A DNA stretch of 7,506 bases from Calditrichia bacterium (GCA_030430345.1 JAUIFT010000102.1:1-7506); one strand, 5' to 3'; shown: positions 1 to 6,349, numbered from the stretch's first letter. Notes: generated from the letters alone by a model not told the origin. Numbers and translations are program-made.

Positions 1-120
1 AATCCAAATTTTCTTTTTTTTTCCTCTTACAATCCCTTAAAATAATTTTAACACTTTACATTATTTAAATTTTAATTTTTTTTAATAAGATTATTGTTGA
101 ATTTTTTATTATGCAAAGTT
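1..120. other. Extremely AT-rich non-coding tract
   Basis: By hand count only about 19 of the first 120 bases are G or C (roughly 16%), with long runs of T and A on the plus strand. From about position 121 the composition returns to a normal mix. No credible coding frame lies here; the only ORF nearby is antisense to the start of the following gene. Such tracts often sit upstream of promoters as flexible or UP-element-like DNA, but they also mark boundaries of acquired segments. The window edge prevents a decision. Confidence 0.6.
82..112 (+). promoter_or_regulatory. Possible sigma-70-like promoter for the TMEM220-like gene
   Basis: A -35-like TTAATA (82-87, four of six consensus matches) and a -10-like TATTAT (107-112, five of six matches) are separated by 19 bases, slightly longer than ideal. 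The upstream DNA is A/T-rich like an UP element. It would give a leader of roughly 170 bases before the ATG at 291. In such AT-rich DNA, matches of this quality arise easily by chance, so this is only a candidate. Confidence 0.2.
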
Positions 121-274
121 TTCATTCTTAACCCCTTTTTTGCAACAACATACAACGGCTTAGCGCCTCAAACAAAACGAACATTTTGAGCGATGTTGTT
201 TCATCTGCAAGCCACTTGGATAAATTCCGGAGATTTGCTAAACTTGCCCAATACATTAGAGTTATGAGTGAATT

Positions 275-281
275 AAGGTGG
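275..281 (+). promoter_or_regulatory. Shine-Dalgarno site that selects the start at 291
   Basis: AAGGTGG lies nine bases before the ATG at 291. The longer in-frame alternatives (TTG at 186, ATG at 264) have no comparable site, and the residues they would add are not membrane-like. This favours 291. Confidence 0.6.
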
Positions 282-290
282 ATTTCAGAA

Positions 291-677
291 ATGAAAACAG
301 GTCCAAGATTTAAATACTTTAATAGTTTTATGATTGGCATCTTTTTATTGTCGGCAATTGTTCAGTATAATGATCCGGACCCATTGCTTTGGATTGTTGT
401 TTATAGCATTGCCGCCCTGGTTAGCTATCTGGCCTTCTCGCCTCGGTTGGAGAAACGGCTGCCGCTTTATCTGGGCATTCTCGCTTTCGGCTGGGCAGTT
501 TGTCATCTTCCTGATGTCTGGGGGAGGGTAAGCATTGGTGAAATATTTCAATCGATCGAAATGAAGACAATCGCGGTAGAAAAAGCGCGGGAAATGGGCG
601 GTTTGCTGATTATCGGGACATGGATGTTCTATCTCTACAGTTATCTAAAAAAAGTCCACACTCCCGATGGTCGGTAA
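291..677 (+). CDS. TMEM220-family small integral membrane protein
   Basis: This 128-residue protein has four predicted hydrophobic segments (about residues 11-24, 33-50, 58-73 and 103-118). The motif QYNDPDP (25-31) follows the first helix, and EKAREMGGL (97-105) introduces the last. That combination, with W and Y just after the NDPDP stretch, is what I recognise from the transmembrane protein 220 family, found in bacteria and eukaryotes and usually about this length. Its biochemical function is unknown. It should sit in the cytoplasmic membrane. The frame is open upstream to 186, but the start at 291 has a good ribosome binding site and begins just before the conserved part. It appears to be a single-gene unit: the next gene is 340 bases away. 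The family call rests on motif memory, not a search. Confidence 0.8.
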   Translation: MKTGPRFKYFNSFMIGIFLLSAIVQYNDPDPLLWIVVYSIAALVSYLAFSPRLEKRLPLYLGILAFGWAVCHLPDVWGRVSIGEIFQSIEMKTIAVEKAREMGGLLIIGTWMFYLYSYLKKVHTPDGR

Positions 678-1017
678 TCGATTTAAGAACGGGTATTATC
701 CGAAAAGTATGAAATAAGATAACTAAAATGATCAATAGACGGACTGGCAGTATTTATCTAAAGATTTCCTGTAATCTCCATTGCAGAAATCACTTTATTC
801 GCTTATTTTAGGAAGAATTGTTTGTGGTCGCAGGACCGTGCTTGATCACTAGCAGAAATATTACAGTGTCTTTGAAAAGCAATCATTTTAACTGACAACT
901 ATTCAGAGATCAGAAAACACGATTTCTGGACGCTTCTGGAGGGGCGGGCTGTAGTCGGTTGAAAACAAGCGTCAGATGCTGTTTTGTCATTTTTCACAAC
1001 AAAATGGAGAATCCCGT
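678..1017. other. Intergenic region of 340 bases, no gene seen
   Basis: No reading frame here looks coding. The only in-frame extension of the next gene (ATG at 976) adds 14 residues unlike its family. I see no hairpin followed by a T run after the upstream gene, so no intrinsic terminator is called. A possible weak promoter is TTGCAG (781-786) with TATTTT (804-809), 17 bases apart, but the -35 match is poor. A small direct repeat TTCTGGA occurs at 924-930 and 934-940, followed by a G-rich stretch. None of this is strong enough to name. Confidence 0.5.
1005..1010 (+). promoter_or_regulatory. Shine-Dalgarno site that selects the start at 1018
   Basis: TGGAGA ends seven bases before the ATG at 1018. 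The earlier in-frame ATG at 976 has no such site. The protein from 1018 begins MRWRGRKQSSNVEDRRG, the usual N-terminus of this metallopeptidase family. The same octamer ATGGAGAA (1003-1010) recurs before the ATPase gene (3220-3227). Confidence 0.75.
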
Positions 1018-1863
1018 ATGCGCTGGAGAGGTAGAAAGCAAAGTTCGAATGTAGAAGACCGCCGGGGAAGTGCCCCTCGCAAAGCTATTGGCGGTGGTCT
1101 TGGTACGATCTTTTTAATTTTAATCGTTTGGTTACTGGGCGGCAACCCTCTTGCATTGCTAAATAATATGCAAAGTGCCGGCACTAGCAGTAGCGGTAAT
1201 TATCAACCATCAGCAGAAGAACAGGAATTGGCACAATTTGTTTCTGTTGTATTACAAGACACCGAAGACGTTTGGCATAAACTTTTTCAAGCTGCCGGGT
1301 CCCGCTACCAGGAACCGAAAATGGTACTCTATAGTGGCGGTGTACAATCTGCCTGTGGCTTTTCCAGCTCGGCAACCGGCCCATTTTATTGTCCCGGTGA
1401 TTACAAAATGTATATCGATCTCAGCTTTTACAATGAGCTCCAAACTAAATTTCGCGCACCAGGCGATTTCGCGATGGCTTACGTTATTGCTCACGAAGTC
1501 GGTCATCATGTTCAAAATTTACTCGGCACCAGCGACAAGGTAATGGCCCTCCGTAATCGCATGAGCAAAACCGAATTCAACAAATACATGGTTCGCCTGG
1601 AATTGCAGGCGGATTTCTATGCTGGTGTTTGGGCGCATCATGCACAACGGCTGAGCAACATTCTGGAAGAGGGGGATATTGAAGAAGCTTTAAATGCGGC
1701 GAGCGCCGTCGGTGATGACCGCATTCAAAAACAAAGCCAGGGCTATATCGTGCCGGAATCTTTCACCCATGGCACCTCTGAACAACGGAAGCGTTGGTTT
1801 TATAAAGGATTTAAAAGCGGGGACGTAAACCAGGGGAACACCTTCGAAGCGACATCCCTCTGA
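1018..1863 (+). CDS. ypfJ: Neutral zinc metallopeptidase, YpfJ family
   Basis: A 281-residue membrane-anchored protein of the putative neutral zinc metallopeptidase family (PF04228; E. coli YpfJ type). The N-terminus MRWRGRKQSSNVEDRRG is a family hallmark. One transmembrane segment follows in a glycine-rich context (about residues 27-41), then a polar linker. The main domain carries the zinc-binding, catalytic HEVGHH motif (residues 159-164). Downstream, LELQADFYAG (194-203) probably supplies the third zinc ligand through its glutamate (195). Two cysteines (113 and 125) flank the stretch before the catalytic helix and could form a disulfide in the periplasm. The C-terminal THGTSEQRKRWFYKGF block is also typical. 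Length matches the family and nothing seems missing. Substrates are not established for this family. It is separated by 97 bases and a strong hairpin from the ABC operon, so a functional link to it is not implied. Confidence 0.93.
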   Translation: MRWRGRKQSSNVEDRRGSAPRKAIGGGLGTIFLILIVWLLGGNPLALLNNMQSAGTSSSGNYQPSAEEQELAQFVSVVLQDTEDVWHKLFQAAGSRYQEPKMVLYSGGVQSACGFSSSATGPFYCPGDYKMYIDLSFYNELQTKFRAPGDFAMAYVIAHEVGHHVQNLLGTSDKVMALRNRMSKTEFNKYMVRLELQADFYAGVWAHHAQRLSNILEEGDIEEALNAASAVGDDRIQKQSQGYIVPESFTHGTSEQRKRWFYKGFKSGDVNQGNTFEATSL

Positions 1864-1910
1864 TTATTATAAATTTCCATGCTTTTATTTCTGGCGGATA
1901 ACGATTATTT

Positions 1911-1944
1911 TTCACTGCTTTGGTTGATCAGCCGAAGCAGTGAA
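1911..1944. other. Strong 13-bp hairpin between metallopeptidase and adaptor genes
   Basis: The arms 1911-1923 (TTCACTGCTTTGG) and 1932-1944 (CCGAAGCAGTGAA) pair over 13 positions, the outer ten perfectly and one inner position as a G-U wobble. They enclose an eight-base loop, TTGATCAG. No T run follows on the plus strand and none on the minus strand, so it is not a standard intrinsic terminator. It could still act as an mRNA 3'-end stabiliser, a pause site, a two-fold protein-binding site, or a structure near the next gene's ribosome entry region. The last stem base is 17 bases before the ATG at 1961. Confidence 0.7.
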
Positions 1945-1963
1945 CTGAAATGATTTAACGATG
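1945..1963 (+). repeat. Near-repeat of the segment before the ATPase gene, copy 1
   Basis: CTGAAATGATTTAACGATG here matches CTGACATGTTTAACGATG at 3205-3222 with one substitution and one single-base gap. Both copies directly follow or touch a hairpin and sit at the start region of an operon gene. The exact shared core TTTAACGATG is ten bases, which can occur by chance in a window this size. The matching position is what makes it notable. Confidence 0.4.
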
Positions 1964-3181
1964 AAATCCGTCAAGAAGGAGACCTACGTTTTGGCCGCAG
2001 ATAAAGCAGATCTGGCATCACTTCGAATAGATAAATCCAACAGAGAATATAGCGATACAGGCAATGGCGGCAACCGAAAATGGCTGGTTGTTATTGGCCT
2101 GCTTCTTGTGCTGGCAGCACTTTACTTTAGTGGTGTTTTCGATTCCCTATTTTCCCCGGCAGTGAAAGTACAGATGACCCGGGCCACACTGCAAACTGCA
2201 GCACAAACCGATGCAGTCCTCACCGCCAGTGGCTATGTTGTCGCTCAACGGAAGGCATCGGTTGCCTCCAAGGGCACTGGCCGCCTGGTATACCTCGGCG
2301 TTGTTGAAGGCGACAAAGTAAGCAGCAACCAGATCATCGCCCGGTTGGAAGATAATGATATTCGCGCTCAACTCGATGAAGCCCGCGCAAACCTGAAACT
2401 ACAGGAAGCGGAAGTCGATATCGCCGAGAACACCTTTTCCCGGCAGAAATCATTGCTGGCAGCGGGTGCCAGTGCGAAGGCCGATTTCGAGAACGCCGAA
2501 GCGCAGTTAAAACGGGTAAAGGCCTCGATCGACCTGGCAAATGCGCGGGTTCAAGCTGCAGAGGTTGCGCTGGAAAATACGCGGATCCGCGCCCCCTTTG
2601 ATGGCACTGTGCTTACCAAAAACGCCGATGTCGGAGAGATCGTTGCCCCATTAGCCGCCGGAGCAAACTCCCGCGCAGCAGTCGTAACGATTGCAGACAT
2701 GACTTCTTTACAAGTCGAAGCAGATGTCTCCGAGTCCAATATCGATAAAATTCGCCCGGACATGGACTGCGAAATCACTCTTGATGCTTACCCGCAGCAA
2801 CGCTACGCGGCTTACGTCGCCAAAATTGTGCCGACCGCGGATCGTTCCAAGGCCACTGTTCTGGTCAAGGTTGGATTTCGTAATTATGACAAACGGGTAT
2901 TGCCGGAAATGAGTGCGAAGGTGCTTTTCTTGAGCGGCAAAGAGCGCACAGCTGAACCGGAAGCACCCCGCCTGGTAATTCCACAATCGGCATTAGTGGT
3001 CCGCGATGGTGTAACTATTGTTTACAAGGTAGAGGACGACAAAGCAAAAGCGCATGCGATTACCATCGGAGATAAAATCGGCAACTTTGTAGAAGTAACT
3101 GCAGGCCTGCAAAGCGGGGATCAATTGATTGATGCACCGGCAGCAGCGCTTACCGACGGCAGCGCAGTCGAAACTGAATAA
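1961..3181 (+). CDS. Periplasmic adaptor subunit of ABC exporter (HlyD/MacA-type)
   Basis: A 406-residue membrane-fusion (adaptor) protein that would link the inner-membrane ABC permeases to an outer-membrane channel. It has a cytoplasmic N-terminus, one anchor helix (about 41-60), a first lipoyl-like half (about 98-135), a long heptad-rich coiled-coil hairpin (about 132-205), and the second lipoyl half with the hallmark ENTRIRAPFDGTVL (205-218). A beta-barrel domain (about 245-325) and a membrane-proximal C-terminal domain containing VIPQSALVVRDG (339-350) follow. The stop is 49 bases before the ATPase start, supporting an operon. The ATG at 1961 has no Shine-Dalgarno sequence; a TTG at 1991 in the same frame has AAGGAG at 1976-1981 with a nine-base spacer and would give a 396-residue protein starting at ADKADLASLRIDK. 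I keep the longer frame but consider the TTG start at least as likely. The substrate is unknown. Confidence 0.9.
   Translation: MKSVKKETYVLAADKADLASLRIDKSNREYSDTGNGGNRKWLVVIGLLLVLAALYFSGVFDSLFSPAVKVQMTRATLQTAAQTDAVLTASGYVVAQRKASVASKGTGRLVYLGVVEGDKVSSNQIIARLEDNDIRAQLDEARANLKLQEAEVDIAENTFSRQKSLLAAGASAKADFENAEAQLKRVKASIDLANARVQAAEVALENTRIRAPFDGTVLTKNADVGEIVAPLAAGANSRAAVVTIADMTSLQVEADVSESNIDKIRPDMDCEITLDAYPQQRYAAYVAKIVPTADRSKATVLVKVGFRNYDKRVLPEMSAKVLFLSGKERTAEPEAPRLVIPQSALVVRDGVTIVYKVEDDKAKAHAITIGDKIGNFVEVTAGLQSGDQLIDAPAAALTDGSAVETE
1976..1981 (+). promoter_or_regulatory. Shine-Dalgarno site pointing to a TTG start at 1991
   Basis: AAGGAG lies nine bases before TTG (1991-1993), in the adaptor frame but inside the reading frame that begins at 1961. 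No similar site precedes 1961. If used, the first ten residues of the longer model are not translated. Confidence 0.5.
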
Positions 3182-3185
3182 AATT

Positions 3186-3205
3186 GTGAGGCATTGAATC
3201 CTCAC
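3186..3205. other. Hairpin between adaptor and ATPase genes
   Basis: GTGAGG (3186-3191) and CCTCAC (3200-3205) form a perfect six-base stem with an eight-base loop, starting four bases after the adaptor stop codon. No T run follows, so a terminator is unlikely. It may modulate mRNA stability or ribosome access to the ATPase gene, whose ribosome binding site begins 17 bases later. Confidence 0.5.
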
Positions 3206-3222
3206 TGACATGTTTAACGATG
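3205..3222 (+). repeat. Near-repeat of the segment before the adaptor gene, copy 2
   Basis: CTGACATGTTTAACGATG is the partner of the segment at 1945-1963. In this copy the final ATG (3220-3222) is out of frame with the ATPase and overlaps the start of the Shine-Dalgarno sequence, so it is not a start codon. By analogy this weakens the case for the ATG at 1961 being the adaptor start. Confidence 0.4.
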
Positions 3223-3226
3223 GAGA
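3222..3226 (+). promoter_or_regulatory. Shine-Dalgarno site that selects the start at 3231
   Basis: GGAGA ends four bases before the ATG at 3231. The alternative in-frame ATG at 3210 has no site and adds seven residues (MFNDGEL) not expected in this ATPase family. Confidence 0.75.
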
Positions 3227-3230
3227 ACTC

Positions 3231-3932
3231 ATGTCCAAATTGATTGAAATCAAGGGATTACACAAGTCTTATTGGCGGGAAAAACTCGAAATTCCCGTAC
3301 TAAACAATATTAACCTGACCATCGAAAGTGGCGAATTTACCGCCCTGATGGGGCCATCCGGATCGGGCAAAACTACCTTGCTAAATTTGATCGCCGGCAT
3401 TGACAAACCGTCGCAGGGAAGTATAGCCATTGACGGTCAGGAGATTAGCAGTATGGATGAGAGTGCACTGGCGAGATGGCGGGCAAATAATGTTGGTTTT
3501 ATTTTCCAGTTCTACAATCTTATTCCGGTGCTGACCGCCTTTGAAAATGTGGAATTACCGCTGCTTCTAACCAAACTTTCCAAAGCCAAGCGTAAAGAGC
3601 AGGCGGAGTTAGCACTAAAAATTGTTGGTTTGGCCGACCGAATGGACCATTATCCCAAACAGCTTTCCGGGGGACAGGAACAGCGGGTGGCGATAGCAAG
3701 AGCGATTGTTACTGATCCGCTGATTCTGGTTGCGGACGAACCGACCGGTGACCTTGACAAAGCTTCTGCAGAGGACATTCTCAACCTGATGGAGCGCCTC
3801 AACAAAGAATTTGAGAAAACGATTCTAATGGTTACTCACGACCCGCACGCCGCGGAGCGTGCCCAGGTTTTGCATCACCTTGAAAAGGGAGACCTGATCA
3901 AATCCGACAAAAAAGCTGCTCAGGAGCAATAA
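3231..3932 (+). CDS. ABC exporter ATPase subunit (MacB/LolD family)
   Basis: A 233-residue nucleotide-binding subunit that would dimerise under the two permeases and drive transport by ATP hydrolysis. All motifs are intact: Walker [10 protein letters not shown] (41-49), Q-loop glutamine (93, in [10 protein letters not shown]), signature [14 protein letters not shown] (145-158), Walker B with catalytic glutamate in [13 protein letters not shown] (164-176), and the switch histidine in MVTHD (203). The sequence around the Q-loop and the EPTGDLD stretch are typical of the MacB/LolD/FtsE group that partners FtsX-like permeases, and length is normal for a stand-alone ATPase. A small deviation is E instead of the common Q right after LSGGQ, which is tolerated in this family. 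The gene starts 49 bases after the adaptor stop and its own stop is one base before the first permease, so translation of these two is probably coupled. Confidence 0.96.
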   Translation: MSKLIEIKGLHKSYWREKLEIPVLNNINLTIESGEFTALMGPSGSGKTTLLNLIAGIDKPSQGSIAIDGQEISSMDESALARWRANNVGFIFQFYNLIPVLTAFENVELPLLLTKLSKAKRKEQAELALKIVGLADRMDHYPKQLSGGQEQRVAIARAIVTDPLILVADEPTGDLDKASAEDILNLMERLNKEFEKTILMVTHDPHAAERAQVLHHLEKGDLIKSDKKAAQEQ

Positions 3933-3933
3933 G

Positions 3934-5094
3934 ATGAAAATCATTAAATTAGTTTTCAAGAACGCCCTTCGGCATAAACTGCGCACTATTCTGACGATTC
4001 TCGGAATTAGCATCGCCGTCTTTGCCTTTGGTTTACTAAGAACATTCGTTACCTCCTGGCATTCCGGGGTAGATGCTTCCGCAGCAGACCGTTTGATCGT
4101 CCGCCATGCCGTCTCGTTCATTTTTCCTTTACCTTCGGCCTACACCAACAAAATAAAGAGCGTCGATGAAGTTGCTGAAGTTTCCTACGCGAACTGGTTT
4201 GGAGGCACCTATATCGACAAAAGCAATTTCTTCGCTCGTATGGCGGTCGATGTGAACACTTTTTTTAATGTCTATCCGGAATTTGTGCTGTCGGAAGAGG
4301 AGTTAACAAACTTTAAGCGGGAACGAAACTCCTGCGTTATTGGCAGCAAACTTGCCGAGCAATATGACCTGGAAATTGGCGACATCATGACGCTGGACGG
4401 CGATATCTATCCAGGAAAATGGGACTTTGTAATTCGGGGAATTTATGAACCGAAATTCAATTCTACCGATGCGAATCAGATGTTCTTCCATTGGGAATAT
4501 TTGAATGAACGCATGAACCAGGAATCACCGAGTCGGGCAAATTTTATTGGCTGGTTTATTGTTAAGGTAGCCAACATCGAGAATACCAGCGAAGTTTCGG
4601 CATCGATCGACCAGGTCTTTAAAAATTCAACGGCGGAGACCAAAAGTGAAACCGAGCGTGCCTTTCAACAAGGATTTCTGGCATCCACCGGGGCAATTAT
4701 CTCTGCGATGAATGCCATTTCTTTTGTTATCGTTGGCATCATTATGCTCGTATTGGCAAATACCATGATCATGGCTGCGCGCGAAAGAACACGTGAATAT
4801 GCCGTATTGAAAGCACTGGGATTTTCCGGAACGCATCTGACGACCTTGATTTTAGGAGAGTCGACCTTGATCTCTTTGCTTGGAGGTGCTATTGGTCTAA
4901 CAATGCTCTTCCCATTTGTGGATATCTTCGCGCAGTTTATGCCAAAAGGATTTTTTCCGGCTTTTTACATCGAGTCAATTACACTGGTGCTTTGCATGGT
5001 TGCCGTGCTAGCAATCGGTATAGCCTCCGCAATTTTTCCGATACAACGGGCTGTTTCTACTCGAATTGTTGACGGCTTTAGATTTGTGGGTTAA
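3934..5094 (+). CDS. ABC exporter permease 1 (FtsX/MacB-type)
   Basis: A 386-residue inner-membrane permease with MacB-type topology. An N-terminal helix follows a basic stretch (about 17-38), then a periplasmic domain of about 215 residues, then three C-terminal helices (about 255-280, 303-335 and 347-370). The cytoplasmic coupling segment RERTREYAVLKALGFS (283-298) is the family hallmark, and the end resembles other FtsX-family tails (PIQRAVSTRIVDG). It has no fused ATPase, so it should work with the separate ATPase encoded just upstream. AGGAG (3922-3926), lying inside the ATPase gene's end, is its ribosome binding site, seven bases from the ATG. The protein seems complete. The periplasmic domain is divergent and gives no hint of substrate. 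Permease 2 is similar in architecture but clearly different in sequence, suggesting a heterodimer as in LolC/LolE. Confidence 0.92.
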   Translation: MKIIKLVFKNALRHKLRTILTILGISIAVFAFGLLRTFVTSWHSGVDASAADRLIVRHAVSFIFPLPSAYTNKIKSVDEVAEVSYANWFGGTYIDKSNFFARMAVDVNTFFNVYPEFVLSEEELTNFKRERNSCVIGSKLAEQYDLEIGDIMTLDGDIYPGKWDFVIRGIYEPKFNSTDANQMFFHWEYLNERMNQESPSRANFIGWFIVKVANIENTSEVSASIDQVFKNSTAETKSETERAFQQGFLASTGAIISAMNAISFVIVGIIMLVLANTMIMAARERTREYAVLKALGFSGTHLTTLILGESTLISLLGGAIGLTMLFPFVDIFAQFMPKGFFPAFYIESITLVLCMVAVLAIGIASAIFPIQRAVSTRIVDGFRFVG

Positions 5095-5119
5095 GTCTTT
5101 TACATAATTAATAAGCGCT

Positions 5120-5150
5120 GATAAGGGCAAATGTTTCCTTCGCCCTTATC
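5120..5150. other. Hairpin between the two permease genes
   Basis: GATAAGGGC (5120-5128) and GCCCTTATC (5142-5150) form a perfect nine-base stem with a 13-base loop in the 86-base gap between permease 1 and permease 2. What follows is CCGATTTGAAAAC, not a T run, so it is not a standard terminator. It could cause partial termination or protect upstream mRNA, lowering expression of permease 2 relative to the genes before it. Confidence 0.6.
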
Positions 5151-5180
5151 CCGATTTGAAAACTTTGCATAGGAATTCAA

Positions 5181-6230
5181 ATGTCTATTCCCGGTTTTAG
5201 AAGAACACCATTCATTTACATGATCAAAAACTTTCGCTCCCGCAAACTGACAACCGTGATTACGATTTTAGGGATTGCCTTGGTGGTGTTTGTTTTTGCG
5301 GCAGTGCTAATGATGGCATATGGCGTCGAGAAAACACTCGTTGCCACTGGCGAGCCTGACAATGTCATCGTGGTGCGGAAAGGCTCCAACGGGGAAATCT
5401 CCAGTATTGTCGGTGGTGATGTGCAGGGCGTTATTCGTGCAATGCCGCATGTCGCAAAAACAGAAACCGGTGAATTGTTGCTTTCCGCCGAGCCGGTTGT
5501 GGTGATCAATCTTGACCGGCTGGAGGGGGGCATTGGTAATATCACCGTGCGTGGTGTAGAGCCACTTGTACAAACCTTGCGAACAAATGTTAAAATTATT
5601 GAAGGGCGAATGTTTAATCCCGCTTTACGGGAATTGATCGTTGGTGAATCAATATCAAAAAGATTTAAAAATGCTCAACTGAACAACACGATTGAGTTCG
5701 CCGGCAGCAGTTGGCAAATTGTTGGCATATTCACAACGAATGGCAGTGGCTTTGATTCTGAGATCTGGGGCGATGCGGTTCAGATGATGGGCGCTTTTAA
5801 CCGGCAAAACACGGTTTCGACGATCACATTCAAGCTGGATGACATCAACAACTTTGAGTCATTTCAGCGCACAGCTGCACTGGACAAACGCCTTCAGGAA
5901 ATGGATATAAAAATTGAACAAGCCTACTTTGGGGAGCAATCCTCATCGCTAACCTTCATCATCCGGGTTTTAGGCATCATTATCACGGTAATCTTCAGCA
6001 TCGGGGCGACGATTGGTGCAATGATCACCATGTATGCCGCGGTAGCCAACCGAACCGTGGAAATCGGCACCTTGCGGGCACTGGGATTTAGTCGCACAAG
6101 TATTTTGACCGTGTTTTTGACGGAATCGTTACTTATCGCCTTGCTGGGCGGGGGAATTGGTATTCTTTTAGCCTCGTTTTTACAAAACTATTCTGTTTCC
6201 ACTCTTAATTGGCTTTTTCGTTTGCTCTGA
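5181..6230 (+). CDS. ABC exporter permease 2 (FtsX/MacB-type), C-terminus frameshifted
   Basis: This frame encodes 349 residues of a second MacB-type permease. It has a first helix (about 26-48) after a basic N-terminus, a periplasmic domain of about 208 residues, a second helix (about 257-285), the coupling motif NRTVEIGTLRALGFSR (290-305), and a third helix (about 307-333). It then ends abruptly as STLNWLFRLL at a TGA (6228-6230) without the fourth helix. The missing helix and conserved tail are encoded immediately downstream in the -1 frame (6209-6349), so the intact gene would span 5181-6349. AGGA (5171-5174) lies six bases before the ATG. The rest of the gene looks well preserved, which suggests a recent mutation, a sequence error, or less likely recoding. 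If real, the truncated protein would lack a helix that MacB-type permeases normally need, and the exporter may be impaired. Confidence 0.9.
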   Translation: MSIPGFRRTPFIYMIKNFRSRKLTTVITILGIALVVFVFAAVLMMAYGVEKTLVATGEPDNVIVVRKGSNGEISSIVGGDVQGVIRAMPHVAKTETGELLLSAEPVVVINLDRLEGGIGNITVRGVEPLVQTLRTNVKIIEGRMFNPALRELIVGESISKRFKNAQLNNTIEFAGSSWQIVGIFTTNGSGFDSEIWGDAVQMMGAFNRQNTVSTITFKLDDINNFESFQRTAALDKRLQEMDIKIEQAYFGEQSSSLTFIIRVLGIIITVIFSIGATIGAMITMYAAVANRTVEIGTLRALGFSRTSILTVFLTESLLIALLGGGIGILLASFLQNYSVSTLNWLFRLL

Positions 6231-6349
6231 ACCCGACAATTATTATCGCTTCTCTGGTTTTCGCTTCGCTAATGGGCGTTTTCGGGGGCTTTTTACCTTC
6301 TATCCGGGCGGCGCGTTTGAAGATTGTTGATTCCCTTCGGGCGGGATAA
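6209..6349 (+). pseudogene. Out-of-frame C-terminal end of permease 2
   Basis: In the -1 frame relative to permease 2, 46 codons before the TAA at 6347-6349 encode LAFSFALNP, then a hydrophobic helix (IIIASLVFASLMGVFGGFL), then PSIRAARLKIVDSLRAG. That is a canonical last helix and tail of FtsX-family permeases and completes the preceding truncated gene. This frame is closed upstream by TAA at 6206-6208 and has no start codon with a ribosome binding site, so it is not an independent gene. The frame change must therefore lie between 6209 and 6227. This interval contains a run of five T (6214-6218). Confidence 0.88.

Noticed and set aside
128..340. Minus-strand 70-residue frame at the left
   Set aside because: It overlaps the start of the TMEM220-like gene antisense, and nothing in it resembles a known protein.
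924..940. TTCTGGA direct repeat with ten-base period, possible operator
   Set aside because: Only two seven-base copies, no symmetry and no adjacent convincing promoter; expected by chance.
1175..1543. Plus-strand 122-residue frame inside the metallopeptidase gene
   Set aside because: It is fully inside a gene with diagnostic motifs, in another frame, with no ribosome binding site or domain signature.
1911..1944. Rho-independent terminator after the metallopeptidase gene
   Set aside because: The stem is strong, but it lacks a following T run on either strand.
5216..5545. Minus-strand 109-residue frame inside permease 2
   Set aside because: Antisense shadow of the well-supported permease; its composition (rich in S, T, P, I) is what antisense of this membrane protein gives.
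6209..6230. Programmed -1 ribosomal frameshifting to join the two parts of permease 2
   Set aside because: The interval has a T5 run, but in the main frame it reads CTT TTT CGT and does not fit the X XXY YYZ slippery heptamer. I see no obvious downstream pseudoknot, and such recoding is not known to me for this family. An indel or sequence error is simpler.
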